Origin: an uncultured Psychrobacter sp.
GTDB lineage: Bacteria > Pseudomonadota > Gammaproteobacteria > Pseudomonadales > Moraxellaceae
Reading direction: 5' to 3'
NCBI GenBank assembly: GCA_947501045.1
Contig: CANMUI010000006.1
Span: 150,922 to 214,921 of the forward strand
DNA length: 64,000 nt
Shown: piece after piece, positions 51,184-59,277 of the stretch
Position numbering within the stretch: position 1 is the first letter of the stretch
Layout of the letters: each line of letters opens with the position of its first letter
Program-made: the position numbers and the translations under genes
Notes under the pieces: model-generated
Told to the model about the DNA's origin: nothing
The model's database searches: none
What the model saw: the letters and a program-made list of their open reading frames with translations, nothing else

Positions 51184-52308
51184 ATGGACAGTTTTATAGT
51201 CACTTATCCATCATCAATGGCTACTGATCAGCCAACCGTTGCCATAAAAGACAGTATTGATGTCGCTGGAACACCCACGCGTCTAGGTAGTCCTGCCTGC
51301 TCTGATAATTTACCTGCCAACCAAGATGCAGCCGTTGTCAAACATCTAAAACATAACGGTTTTTCTATCACTGGAAAAACAGTAATGCACGAATTAGCTT
51401 TTGGCATGACAGGGGTCAATCACGCCTATGGTACACCAATCAATCCATTATATCCTAATCTAATCCCTGGCGGCTCATCTAGCGGCTCTGCAACAGCGGT
51501 CGCTGGCGGGGCCGTTGATGTAGCTATCGGAACCGATACTGGCGGTTCGGTACGCATGCCCGCTGCCTGCTGCGGTATTTATGGCTTTAAGCCTACTTTT
51601 GGTTTAGTAAGTCGAGAAGGGGTTTGGCCTACCGAAACTTTATTAGATTGTGTGGGTGTTTTTGCAAGAACGCCTGAATTAATTACCCAAACCATGCAAG
51701 CCATCGCACCAGAATTTGAAGCCACTCAGCTCAGTCAAAGCACATTTGAATTAGGGTGGCTCACCGTTGAAGCCAATGATGACATCAGTGCTACTATCAA
51801 AAATGCTTTATTGCAATGCACAGGCATAGATCTTACTCCTGTGCATTTACCTGACTTTGATAATGCTTTTGAGGCCGGGCTGACCATTATTAATCGTGAA
51901 ACTTGGCTGGCATGCAAAGATTTTTATGCGACTGGCAAACTTGGAGAGGATGTCGCAAAGCGTCTGGAAAAAGCCAGTCACACCACTGACGAAGCTGTCT
52001 TGCAAGCCAAAAAGCTACGAGCAGCATTCATTGCACAAGTAGATGAGGCTCTGGAAAAAATCCGTATTTTAGTATTGCCCACCCTCCCGCATTTTCCGAT
52101 GACGCGCGCGCGTGCTTTAGCGGGCGATACCGATATGACGATCTCCAAACTGGTGCGACCCTTTAATTTATCAGGGCATCCTGCGTTAAGTATGCCTTGC
52201 CCATCAACACTTGATTTGCCGATTAGTATACAGCTGGTTGGTCGCCGCGGCGATGATGCATTCTTATGCGCGTTTGCCGAGCACCTTGCCAAGCTGCTTT
52301 CCCAATAG
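51184..52308 (+). CDS. iacH: Amidase-signature protein IacH
   Basis: A 374-residue amidase-signature family enzyme. The Ser-cisSer-Lys triad is visible: Lys in AIKDSIDVAG, Ser in PGGSSSGSATAVAGG and Ser in GTDTGGSVRMPAACCG. It is shorter than typical members (about 450-500 residues). In the iac cluster of A. baumannii an amidase gene of this kind comes first; its exact reaction in indole-acetate breakdown is, to my knowledge, not settled, and it may also release the acid from amide conjugates. AAAGGA precedes the ATG. Confidence 0.87.
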   Translation: MDSFIVTYPSSMATDQPTVAIKDSIDVAGTPTRLGSPACSDNLPANQDAAVVKHLKHNGFSITGKTVMHELAFGMTGVNHAYGTPINPLYPNLIPGGSSSGSATAVAGGAVDVAIGTDTGGSVRMPAACCGIYGFKPTFGLVSREGVWPTETLLDCVGVFARTPELITQTMQAIAPEFEATQLSQSTFELGWLTVEANDDISATIKNALLQCTGIDLTPVHLPDFDNAFEAGLTIINRETWLACKDFYATGKLGEDVAKRLEKASHTTDEAVLQAKKLRAAFIAQVDEALEKIRILVLPTLPHFPMTRARALAGDTDMTISKLVRPFNLSGHPALSMPCPSTLDLPISIQLVGRRGDDAFLCAFAEHLAKLLSQ

Positions 52309-52333
52309 TCAGATACTCATAGGAGTAATTACT

Positions 52334-53470
52334 ATGAAAAATTTAACACCATTAACTGAGCATCCTAAGCTCAATGGTTTACTCGCAGACATTCGTAAGC
52401 GAGCAGATAACTTTGAAGAACAGCGCTACATCGATATGGATATTATTGAGCGTTTTAAAGATATAGGCGTGTATCGCTCTTTTGTGCCCAAGCGTTTTGG
52501 CGGCGATGAGCGCAGCCCTAGCGACTTTTTAAGACTGATTGAAACGATCTCTATGGCAGATGGCGCGGCAGGCTGGGTTGCAAGCTTTGGGATGCACCCC
52601 TTTTATCTAGGCGCATTACCGCTTGAAACCATCGAGAAGATATGGGCTGATAGTCCTGACATCGTGTTTGCTGGCGCTGTCTTCCCAGTACAACCGGCTC
52701 AAAAAACTAAGGATGGCTATACGATCTCTGGTCGCTGGAAGTTTGCCAGTGGCTGTATGGGCGCTTCATTGATGGGCGTGGGTATCAAACCTGAAGAAGA
52801 GGGGGAACTACCACGTATGGCGGTATTACCAGCGGATAAGTCTTATATCGATGAGACTTGGGATATGATCGGCATGCAGGCAACCGGCAGCCATGATATC
52901 GTTTTGGATAAAGCTCAGGTACCAGAAGAGTGGACGTTTATTCGTGGCAGCAAACCCAATTTGACCGAGCCCTTATTTAAGTACCCCACCTTATCTTATG
53001 CCACGCAAGTTCTCGCGGTAACCGCACTCGGCCTAGCTAGAGAAGCGCTAGAAATTATTAAGAATGAAGCTAAAGGCAGAAAATCCGTCACGGGTGCGCC
53101 CAATCTAGGCGAGCGTGAATACGTACAAATCGCTATCGGTAAAGCTCAAGCCAAGGTTTGTGCTAGCAAAGCTTTCTTTTATCAAGCAACGGATGAGGTG
53201 TGGGATACGATACTAGCAGGTGATGAGCCAAGCGATGAGCAAATCAATCTGCTGCGCTTATCCAGCTCGCACTTAACTCATGAATGTGTAGATGTGGTGC
53301 GCACGGTTTATGAGATGATGGGGATGACCAGCGCGCAAAACAGTCATCCCATGACCCGTATCTTGCAAAATATATCACTGGTTTCACAACATGCCTTTAT
53401 GGGTCAAATTACCTTTAGAAATGCTGGGGCAATGGCCTTTGGTCATAAACCTTATCCCGGTTATATATAA
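52334..53470 (+). CDS. iacA: Indole-3-acetate monooxygenase IacA
   Basis: The ATG at 52334, with AGGAG before it, gives 378 residues and drops a 41-residue tail that overlaps iacH. The protein has the acyl-CoA dehydrogenase fold of group D flavin monooxygenases (GWVASFGMHPFYLGAL, then SGRWKFASGCMGASLMGVGI, then MIGMQATGSHDIVLDKAQVP). Such enzymes use reduced flavin from a separate reductase, here probably IacG. IacA starts indole-3-acetate degradation by oxygenating the indole ring. The gene starts 26 bp after iacH. Confidence 0.9.
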   Translation: MKNLTPLTEHPKLNGLLADIRKRADNFEEQRYIDMDIIERFKDIGVYRSFVPKRFGGDERSPSDFLRLIETISMADGAAGWVASFGMHPFYLGALPLETIEKIWADSPDIVFAGAVFPVQPAQKTKDGYTISGRWKFASGCMGASLMGVGIKPEEEGELPRMAVLPADKSYIDETWDMIGMQATGSHDIVLDKAQVPEEWTFIRGSKPNLTEPLFKYPTLSYATQVLAVTALGLAREALEIIKNEAKGRKSVTGAPNLGEREYVQIAIGKAQAKVCASKAFFYQATDEVWDTILAGDEPSDEQINLLRLSSSHLTHECVDVVRTVYEMMGMTSAQNSHPMTRILQNISLVSQHAFMGQITFRNAGAMAFGHKPYPGYI

Positions 53471-53525
53471 TTTGTGATTCAAATTTACCTAAATAAAATC
53501 AGATTTGTTTAAAAAGGAGAAAACA

Positions 53526-53900
53526 ATGGAAAAGTCAAAATCACACCGCGTACTGTTTTGTATTGGTATTAATCAGAATTTTATGAGTGCACCAGCTGAA
53601 GAGATGAAACACGTTTGGCAAGCTTTTAGTCAAATGATGCAAAGCGTTGATAGCTTGCCCGGGGTAGATATCTTAGGCATTATGGATGATGATTGTATTC
53701 AAGTCGGTCCTTCTGCAGACGCTCCCTGGACGGCTTATATCATGGCTGACGTACCCGATCTTGACACGGTCATTGAGGCCTGTAATTTCTTTAGAACCAT
53801 TCCAGTCGGCGATGGTACTTACAAGTTATGGAAATACTGCAAGGTTGAAGCCCGAATCGGCAGAAAACTGGTCGTTCCTGAAGACGCGATCAGTAAGTAA
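53526..53900 (+). CDS. iacB: Indole-acetate cluster protein IacB
   Basis: A 124-residue small protein starting at 53526 after AAAAAGGAG. I see no classic catalytic motif; the sequence suggests a compact alpha/beta barrel-like fold (MKHVWQAFSQMMQSVDSLPG, then a GDGTYKLWKYCKVEARIGR end). Its size and place between iacA and iacI match IacB of known iac clusters. Its exact role is unresolved, so the symbol rests on gene order. Confidence 0.78.
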   Translation: MEKSKSHRVLFCIGINQNFMSAPAEEMKHVWQAFSQMMQSVDSLPGVDILGIMDDDCIQVGPSADAPWTAYIMADVPDLDTVIEACNFFRTIPVGDGTYKLWKYCKVEARIGRKLVVPEDAISK

Positions 53901-53976
53901 CTTGGCAAACGACTTTGTAAATAATTTTATAAGTAAATCGCTAGATAATAAGTAAGCCACTAGATAAACAGGTACT

Positions 53977-54516
53977 TTGATGACCGAAGAAATTATATCA
54001 AGAGCAACCCTTGCCAGTCTAAGTAATCGCATCTGGATGCTTGAGCAAGAAAAAGAAGTGCGCGCCTGTATACAGCGCTATATGGCACTGTGTGATGTTT
54101 TAGATGTGGGCTTTGATCTGTCTTTACTCATGGATTTATTTACAGAGGATGCGGTTTGGCAAGGGGTTGGTAAGCGTTATCAAAAAACCTTTGGTGCTTA
54201 TGAAGGTAAAGAGGCCATCGCAAAAATGTTTGAAAAGTATACGGTTCCGCCAGCGCATTTTGCATTAAATGCACATTTTCTCACCAATGAATTTATTAAT
54301 GTTGCAGAAAAGACGGCTGATGGTACATGGTTATTACTGCAAACGGCGACGTTTCATGATGGACGCTCACAGCTAAGTAGCGCCAAACTGACGGTAAAGT
54401 TTAGCCTTGAAAAAGAGCAATGGAAAATCAAATATTTTCAAACGGAAAGCTTATTTAATCGACCTATGGACACCCCATGGGATGTGGATAAAGACTTACC
54501 CACACCGAATAAATAA
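53977..54516 (+). CDS. iacI: SnoaL/NTF2-fold protein IacI
   Basis: A 179-residue protein with a SnoaL/NTF2-like cone fold (EVRACIQRYMALCDVLDVGF, then LMDLFTEDAVWQGVGKRY). In A. baumannii iacI has this position, between iacB and iacC. The fold is shared with small subunits of ring dioxygenases, and a role helping the oxygenase or an isomerase/hydratase step is possible. A short imperfect direct repeat at about 53930-53968 precedes it. Confidence 0.8.
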   Translation: MMTEEIISRATLASLSNRIWMLEQEKEVRACIQRYMALCDVLDVGFDLSLLMDLFTEDAVWQGVGKRYQKTFGAYEGKEAIAKMFEKYTVPPAHFALNAHFLTNEFINVAEKTADGTWLLLQTATFHDGRSQLSSAKLTVKFSLEKEQWKIKYFQTESLFNRPMDTPWDVDKDLPTPNK

Positions 54517-54562
54517 GTAAAAATCTTTTAAATGGATATAAAACTAATTAAAGGAGATAGAG

Positions 54563-55846
54563 ATGTTAAAGGAAAATCGAATCCAGTTTAGCGAATTTGT
54601 CGCTCCAGAGGGCGATAAAGTGCTATCAGAGATGTACACCGATGAGCAACTGTTTGAAAGAGAAATGGATGCCATTTTTAATAACACTTGGGTGTGGGTT
54701 GGGCACGAAAGCGAGATTGCGAACAAAGGCGATTACAAAACCGCGCGAGTCGGTAAGCATTCAGTGATCGTCTCGCGTGACCGAAAAATGAATATCCATG
54801 TCTTGGTAAATCGTTGTCGCCATCGCGGCGCTACTCTTTGTGAAAAAAACAAAGGTAATGCGCGTAGTTTCGTTTGTCCTTATCATGGTTGGGGCTACGG
54901 CCAAGATGGTACTCTGCGTGCTATTCCCAACCCTGATCCTTACGAGGGCGTGATAAACAAAGAAGATTTTCCGCTCATTAGTTTGCGTACCGAGTCTTAT
55001 CAAGGGATGATTTTTGCCACCTTCAAAGAGGATATCGAACCGTTAGAAGATTTCTTGGGCGGCGCTAAGAAATGGATGGACTTGTTTATGAAACAAGGCG
55101 GCGGCTATCCGATTAAGACTCTAGGCTCGCACCGCTTTCGCTTCCCCGGTAACTGGAAGATTCAGTTAGAAAATACGACCGATGCTTATCATTTCCCAGT
55201 TATTCATAAATCCTTTATCTCCTCACTCGATGGCAACACAGCTGAGATTTTTGACTTTCTAGACGGTGATGGTTATGTCGAAGATTTAGGTAACGGCCAT
55301 AGCGTTATGGTTATGATTCCTGACTTAGTGGACTTGGAGGAAGATCTTGATAAGCCAATTCCTGAGCGCTTTCAAGCTTTGGCAGATGAGCTAAAAAAAG
55401 AAGGTCGCAGTGATGAGGAGATCAAAAAACTGGTTCGCGCAGCAGGCGGTTCAGGATTTAATTTGAACTTATTTCCTAACGTCGCCTGTTCGATGGCCTT
55501 TTTTCGGGTTTTGGCACCGATCTCTACCAATGAGACAGAAATTCACCATGTAGCCATTGGTGGCGATGGCGCGCCTGCTGCATTTAACCAAGTACGTATG
55601 CGCTTGCATGAGCATTTCCAAGGGCCGATGGGTTTTGGCACTCCCGATGATGCAGAAGCATGGGAGCGCGTTCAAAGCGGTGCTAAAAACGGCAACGATG
55701 AATGGATTTTGGTCAATCGCGGTCAAGTGATGGCAGAAGAAAACGAGCTTGGTAATAGCTATAGCAGCGTCTGCTCGGAGGTTGGCATGAAAGCCGCTTA
55801 CCGCCAGTGGCAAAAAATGATGCGTGCCGCTGAGACAGGAGAGTAA
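54563..55846 (+). CDS. iacC: Rieske dioxygenase large subunit IacC
   Basis: A 427-residue Rieske non-haem iron oxygenase alpha subunit. The [2Fe-2S] ligands are C85/H87 (NRCRHRGATLC) and C105/H108 (VCPYHGWGYG). The catalytic iron ligands include H210 and H215 (TDAYHFPVIHKSF), with the bridging D207. AAAGGAG precedes the ATG. In the iac pathway this dioxygenase attacks the oxidised indole intermediate on the way to catechol. The small subunit gene starts two bases after its stop. Confidence 0.93.
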   Translation: MLKENRIQFSEFVAPEGDKVLSEMYTDEQLFEREMDAIFNNTWVWVGHESEIANKGDYKTARVGKHSVIVSRDRKMNIHVLVNRCRHRGATLCEKNKGNARSFVCPYHGWGYGQDGTLRAIPNPDPYEGVINKEDFPLISLRTESYQGMIFATFKEDIEPLEDFLGGAKKWMDLFMKQGGGYPIKTLGSHRFRFPGNWKIQLENTTDAYHFPVIHKSFISSLDGNTAEIFDFLDGDGYVEDLGNGHSVMVMIPDLVDLEEDLDKPIPERFQALADELKKEGRSDEEIKKLVRAAGGSGFNLNLFPNVACSMAFFRVLAPISTNETEIHHVAIGGDGAPAAFNQVRMRLHEHFQGPMGFGTPDDAEAWERVQSGAKNGNDEWILVNRGQVMAEENELGNSYSSVCSEVGMKAAYRQWQKMMRAAETGE

Positions 55847-55848
55847 TA

Positions 55849-56325
55849 ATGAATAACGAGATATATGTAAAAGTTGCCGCCTTTATCGATTTTGAGAACG
55901 ACTTGTTAGACGCGCAGCAATATGATGAATGGCTTACCTTGTGGCAACCAGAGGGGATGTACATCGTGCCCATTGATTTGGGAAATGATGATTACGTCAA
56001 CCAGCTCAACTATGCTTATGACAATGCCGCTATGCGCCGAATGCGAGTGGCACGTTTGAGCAGTGGCGAGTCTATCTCTGTTGAAGCTAATGGCGGCACT
56101 ATTCGTCTGACTTCGCGTCTGCGGATATTTGAGGCGGATAATGATATGGTTAAAGCGCGCTGTGCCCTGCTAATCAATGAGAGTCGCCTTGGCAATAATC
56201 AGCAATTTGTGGGCAATGTTGAGTATCAGCTAGTGCCTAACGAAGAAACTTTTACGATACAACAAAAGATTGTCAAACTGATCAATGCAGAAGATTACCT
56301 GCGGGCAATTAGCTATATTTTATAA
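55849..56325 (+). CDS. iacD: Ring-hydroxylating dioxygenase small subunit IacD
   Basis: A 158-residue beta subunit of the ring-hydroxylating dioxygenase family, with the typical FIDFENDLLDAQQYDEWLTL opening, YAYDNAAMRRMRVARL and a SRLRIFEADNDMVKARCALL strand pair. It forms the hetero-oligomer with IacC and has no metal centre. Its start lies two bases after the iacC stop, so the pair is co-translated. Confidence 0.92.
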   Translation: MNNEIYVKVAAFIDFENDLLDAQQYDEWLTLWQPEGMYIVPIDLGNDDYVNQLNYAYDNAAMRRMRVARLSSGESISVEANGGTIRLTSRLRIFEADNDMVKARCALLINESRLGNNQQFVGNVEYQLVPNEETFTIQQKIVKLINAEDYLRAISYIL

Positions 56326-56364
56326 ATGAGCTGTATTCTATAAACCGGTTAAGAGAGAACCCTA

Positions 56365-57126
56365 ATGAAAGACGTCGTTGTAATAACAGGTGCCGCTCAA
56401 GGCCTAGGCGCATGTATCGCCAAAGCACTGCTTGCTAACGGTTTTCGCGTAGCTATCACGGATATCAGTGAAAAAGATGCTGTTGCGACTGCAAAAAGAC
56501 TTAGTAGTGGTAGTGGTAGTGATGATAATAGCGGCGACGTTGCTGGGTTTAAATTAGATGTCATCCAAAAATCGGATTTCGAGCAAACGTTAGCAGCTGT
56601 CGAAGCGCATTTTGGTCAAGTCAATGGTTTGGTTAACAATGCTGCCCTTACGTTAACAACTCCTGTTATGGAGGTAACTGCCGAGGAATTTGATAACGTT
56701 CTCAATGTTAATCTGCGTGGTACGTTGTTTGGTTGCCAAGTATTTGGCGCCTACCTTGCCCAAAAAGGCTATGGCCGAATAGTCAATATCGCCTCACTCG
56801 CTGGTCAAAACGGCGGCGCGGCAGCAGGCGTGCATTATTCTTCTAGCAAAGGTGGTATTTTAACCATGACTAAAGTGTTTGCCGGCAACTTAGCCGCCAA
56901 CGGCGTCACCGTTAATGCGATCGCTCCGGGTCCCATGGACTTACCGATTGTGCATGAGCTGGTACCACCTGAGAAGCTTGAGCATTTATTAGAAAATGTG
57001 ATTCCTGTCAAAGCATTAGGTAGTCCGGATTTTGTCGGCGGCATTGTCGCGCAGTTGATGCAGCGCGATGCGTTTGGCGTTACGGGGGCTACGTGGGATA
57101 TCAATGGCGGCTTGTTTATGCGCTAA
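56365..57126 (+). CDS. iacE: Short-chain dehydrogenase IacE
   Basis: A 253-residue classical SDR with TGAAQGLGACI for cofactor binding, NNAALTLTTP in place of NNAG, the catalytic Ser in NIASLAGQ, and YSSSKGG with Tyr and Lys. A Gly/Ser/Asp-rich insert (SSGSGSDDNSGD) breaks the region after the second helix. In the iac pathway IacE acts on an oxidised indole-acetate intermediate. Position between iacD and iacF supports the symbol. Confidence 0.88.
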   Translation: MKDVVVITGAAQGLGACIAKALLANGFRVAITDISEKDAVATAKRLSSGSGSDDNSGDVAGFKLDVIQKSDFEQTLAAVEAHFGQVNGLVNNAALTLTTPVMEVTAEEFDNVLNVNLRGTLFGCQVFGAYLAQKGYGRIVNIASLAGQNGGAAAGVHYSSSKGGILTMTKVFAGNLAANGVTVNAIAPGPMDLPIVHELVPPEKLEHLLENVIPVKALGSPDFVGGIVAQLMQRDAFGVTGATWDINGGLFMR

Positions 57127-57233
57127 CTTTAATCTTTAAGCCAATGAATGAGTAAGCGCAGGAAGTTTTTAAGCGCAAAAGACCTACAGGCAACTTTTAA
57201 CCCTTCAATCAAATCTATAAGGGAATTTAAGAG

Positions 57234-58190
57234 ATGATGAAAAATTTGATAACGGTAACGATTGCCGAACGACAAGCTTTATCTTCTGACACGATAGCAT
57301 TGACTTTGGTGAAGCCAGATCGCTCGCCTTTGCCTAAGTTTGATGCAGGGGCGCACATTGACGTCCATGTTAATGATCATACGATTCGCCAATATTCGCT
57401 TTGTAGTTCGCCAAGCGAGACCGGATTTTATCGCTTGGGTATCCTAAAAGATCCCAAATCTCGGGGCGGCTCGATCGCCATTCACGATGAGCTACAAGCG
57501 GGAGATACAATTACCATCACTGAACCCAATAATTTATTTCCTTTAGATATGACTGCAGAGCACAGTATCTTGGCAGGTGGGGGTATTGGTATTACGCCGA
57601 TGGTCGCAATGGCGCATAGTCTTAAAGCTGCTGGTAAATCATTTGATTTACATTATTGCGTACGGGCGCACGAAAATGTAGCGTTTTTGGATGAATTACA
57701 ACGGGAGTTTGGTGATGCTTTAAAGCTGCATTGTGATGATTTAGACGACGCGCAGCGCTTGAATCCAGCTGTAGATTTTGGTGAAGCTGCGCCTGATACA
57801 CACCTTTATACTTGCGGCCCCTTAGGTTTTATGGATTGGGTGATGGATTCGGCAAGAGAGCTAGGTTTTGATGATAGCAACATACACTGCGAATATTTTA
57901 ATGTAGAGATTGATAGTAGTGGTGAAGCGTTTACGGTGATTGCTGAGCAAAGCGGTAAAACCATTCCCGTATCAGAGAGTCAAACGATTGTCCAAGCATT
58001 AGCCGATGCTGGGATAAAAGTAGAGGTGTCTTGTGAGCAAGGAATATGCGGTACTTGTATTTGTGATGTTATCGAAGGCGTTCCTGACCATAGAGATCAG
58101 TTTTTAACCGATGAAGAAAAAGCCGATAACGATCAAATTGCAGTTTGCTGTTCACGTTCTAAGTCATCTACGCTGATTTTAGATATCTAA
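57234..58190 (+). CDS. iacF: Dioxygenase reductase IacF
   Basis: A 318-residue reductase of the phthalate-dioxygenase-reductase/VanB type: a flavin domain with RQYSLCSSPSE, an NAD(H) domain with LAGGGIGITPMVAM and YTCGPLGFMDWV, and a C-terminal [2Fe-2S] ferredoxin domain with CEQGICGTC and a final Cys in IAVCCS. It should feed electrons to the Rieske oxygenase IacCD. Two adjacent ATG codons (57234, 57237) leave the start uncertain by one residue. It is separated from iacE by 107 bp. Confidence 0.92.
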   Translation: MMKNLITVTIAERQALSSDTIALTLVKPDRSPLPKFDAGAHIDVHVNDHTIRQYSLCSSPSETGFYRLGILKDPKSRGGSIAIHDELQAGDTITITEPNNLFPLDMTAEHSILAGGGIGITPMVAMAHSLKAAGKSFDLHYCVRAHENVAFLDELQREFGDALKLHCDDLDDAQRLNPAVDFGEAAPDTHLYTCGPLGFMDWVMDSARELGFDDSNIHCEYFNVEIDSSGEAFTVIAEQSGKTIPVSESQTIVQALADAGIKVEVSCEQGICGTCICDVIEGVPDHRDQFLTDEEKADNDQIAVCCSRSKSSTLILDI

Positions 58191-58259
58191 TTTTGTTCAT
58201 AATATAGAGATAATAATGTTGCTTGACTGTTATTATTAATTGGCTTCTAGGAGAACACC

Positions 58260-59183
58260 ATGCCAACTTTTGAACCTAAAGCGCTGCGCCAAGTTTTTAG
58301 TCAGTTCCCGACCGGCGTTACGGTTATTACCACTCGCAACGCTGAAGGCGCACCGATAGGCATGACGGCCAGTAGTTTTAATTCAGTCTCTGTTGATCCT
58401 GCACTTATTTTGTGGAGTATTGACAAAGGCGCTTATAGCTTAGAGGCTTTCAAAGATTGTGATTATTTTGCCGTCAATATTTTAAGTGATCAGCAAATTG
58501 CGCTCTCAAACCGGTTTGCTGGACGCGGCGAAGACAAGTTTCATGGGTTTGAATATACCAATGGTTTAGGAGACAGTCCTTTATTGCCTGAAGCATTGGC
58601 ACAGCTTCAATGTAAAAACTGGAGTATTTATGAAGGCGGTGACCATCTTATTATGGTAGGAGAAGTTATTGATTATAAGATCACTGAAAATGAGCGACCT
58701 CTCGTTTTTTCTCAAGGGTCTTATGCACAAGCTAGCCCGCATTATGATTCATTAAATAATTCGTTAGATGCGAATCAAATGGAGACCATCGGCCAACGAG
58801 AGTTTTTGGATGATCACCTACTTTATTTACTAAGAGCAGCCTATAATCAGTTAAGCGAGGTTTTTTACCAGCGCCTAAATACGGCCACCGGAGTAAGTCC
58901 AGATATGTGGCGTATTTATGCTTGTCTTGCTGATGGGCAGCCTTTATCGTTAGATGTTTTGGAAGGTTTTGTCATGCAACCTAGAGATGCTTTGTTAGAC
59001 ACTTTAGCTAGTATCGGTTCCAACATACACTTAGACAATGAAACCGTTCAATTGACAGATAAAGGTATGCAAATAGCACAAAAATTATTAATGATTGAAA
59101 AGGAGTATAAACAAGAAGTGTCAAATCGTGTTGACGATAACAGTTATGCTGAGATGAAGAGAACCTTACGTAAGTTATTCTAA
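58260..59183 (+). CDS. iacG: Flavin reductase IacG with MarR-like C-terminal domain
   Basis: A 307-residue protein in two parts. Residues about 1-165 form a flavin reductase-like domain (SQFPTGVTVITTRNAEGAPI, then GMTASSFNSVSVDP), which would supply reduced flavin to IacA. Residues about 175-307 look like a MarR-type winged helix (LLYLLRAAYNQLSEVFYQRL, VSPDMWRIYACLADGQPLSL, then VQLTDKGMQIAQKLL). The same two-part plan is known in the C1 reductase of A. baumannii 4-hydroxyphenylacetate hydroxylase, where the MarR-like part senses substrate and relieves autoinhibition. Last iac gene; AGGAG precedes its ATG. Confidence 0.88.
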   Translation: MPTFEPKALRQVFSQFPTGVTVITTRNAEGAPIGMTASSFNSVSVDPALILWSIDKGAYSLEAFKDCDYFAVNILSDQQIALSNRFAGRGEDKFHGFEYTNGLGDSPLLPEALAQLQCKNWSIYEGGDHLIMVGEVIDYKITENERPLVFSQGSYAQASPHYDSLNNSLDANQMETIGQREFLDDHLLYLLRAAYNQLSEVFYQRLNTATGVSPDMWRIYACLADGQPLSLDVLEGFVMQPRDALLDTLASIGSNIHLDNETVQLTDKGMQIAQKLLMIEKEYKQEVSNRVDDNSYAEMKRTLRKLF

Positions 59184-59277
59184 ATACTTTTAATAAAATA
59201 ATCATACACTGAGTATGGTTACACTCATTCTTTGTTTATTTTATGAAATTAATTTTAATCGTCAAAAGGAATTGATA

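Noticed and set aside
53930..53968. Imperfect direct repeat between iacB and iacI as a regulatory site
   Set aside because: Two copies of about 19 bases with several differences in AT-rich sequence inside an operon; not convincing.
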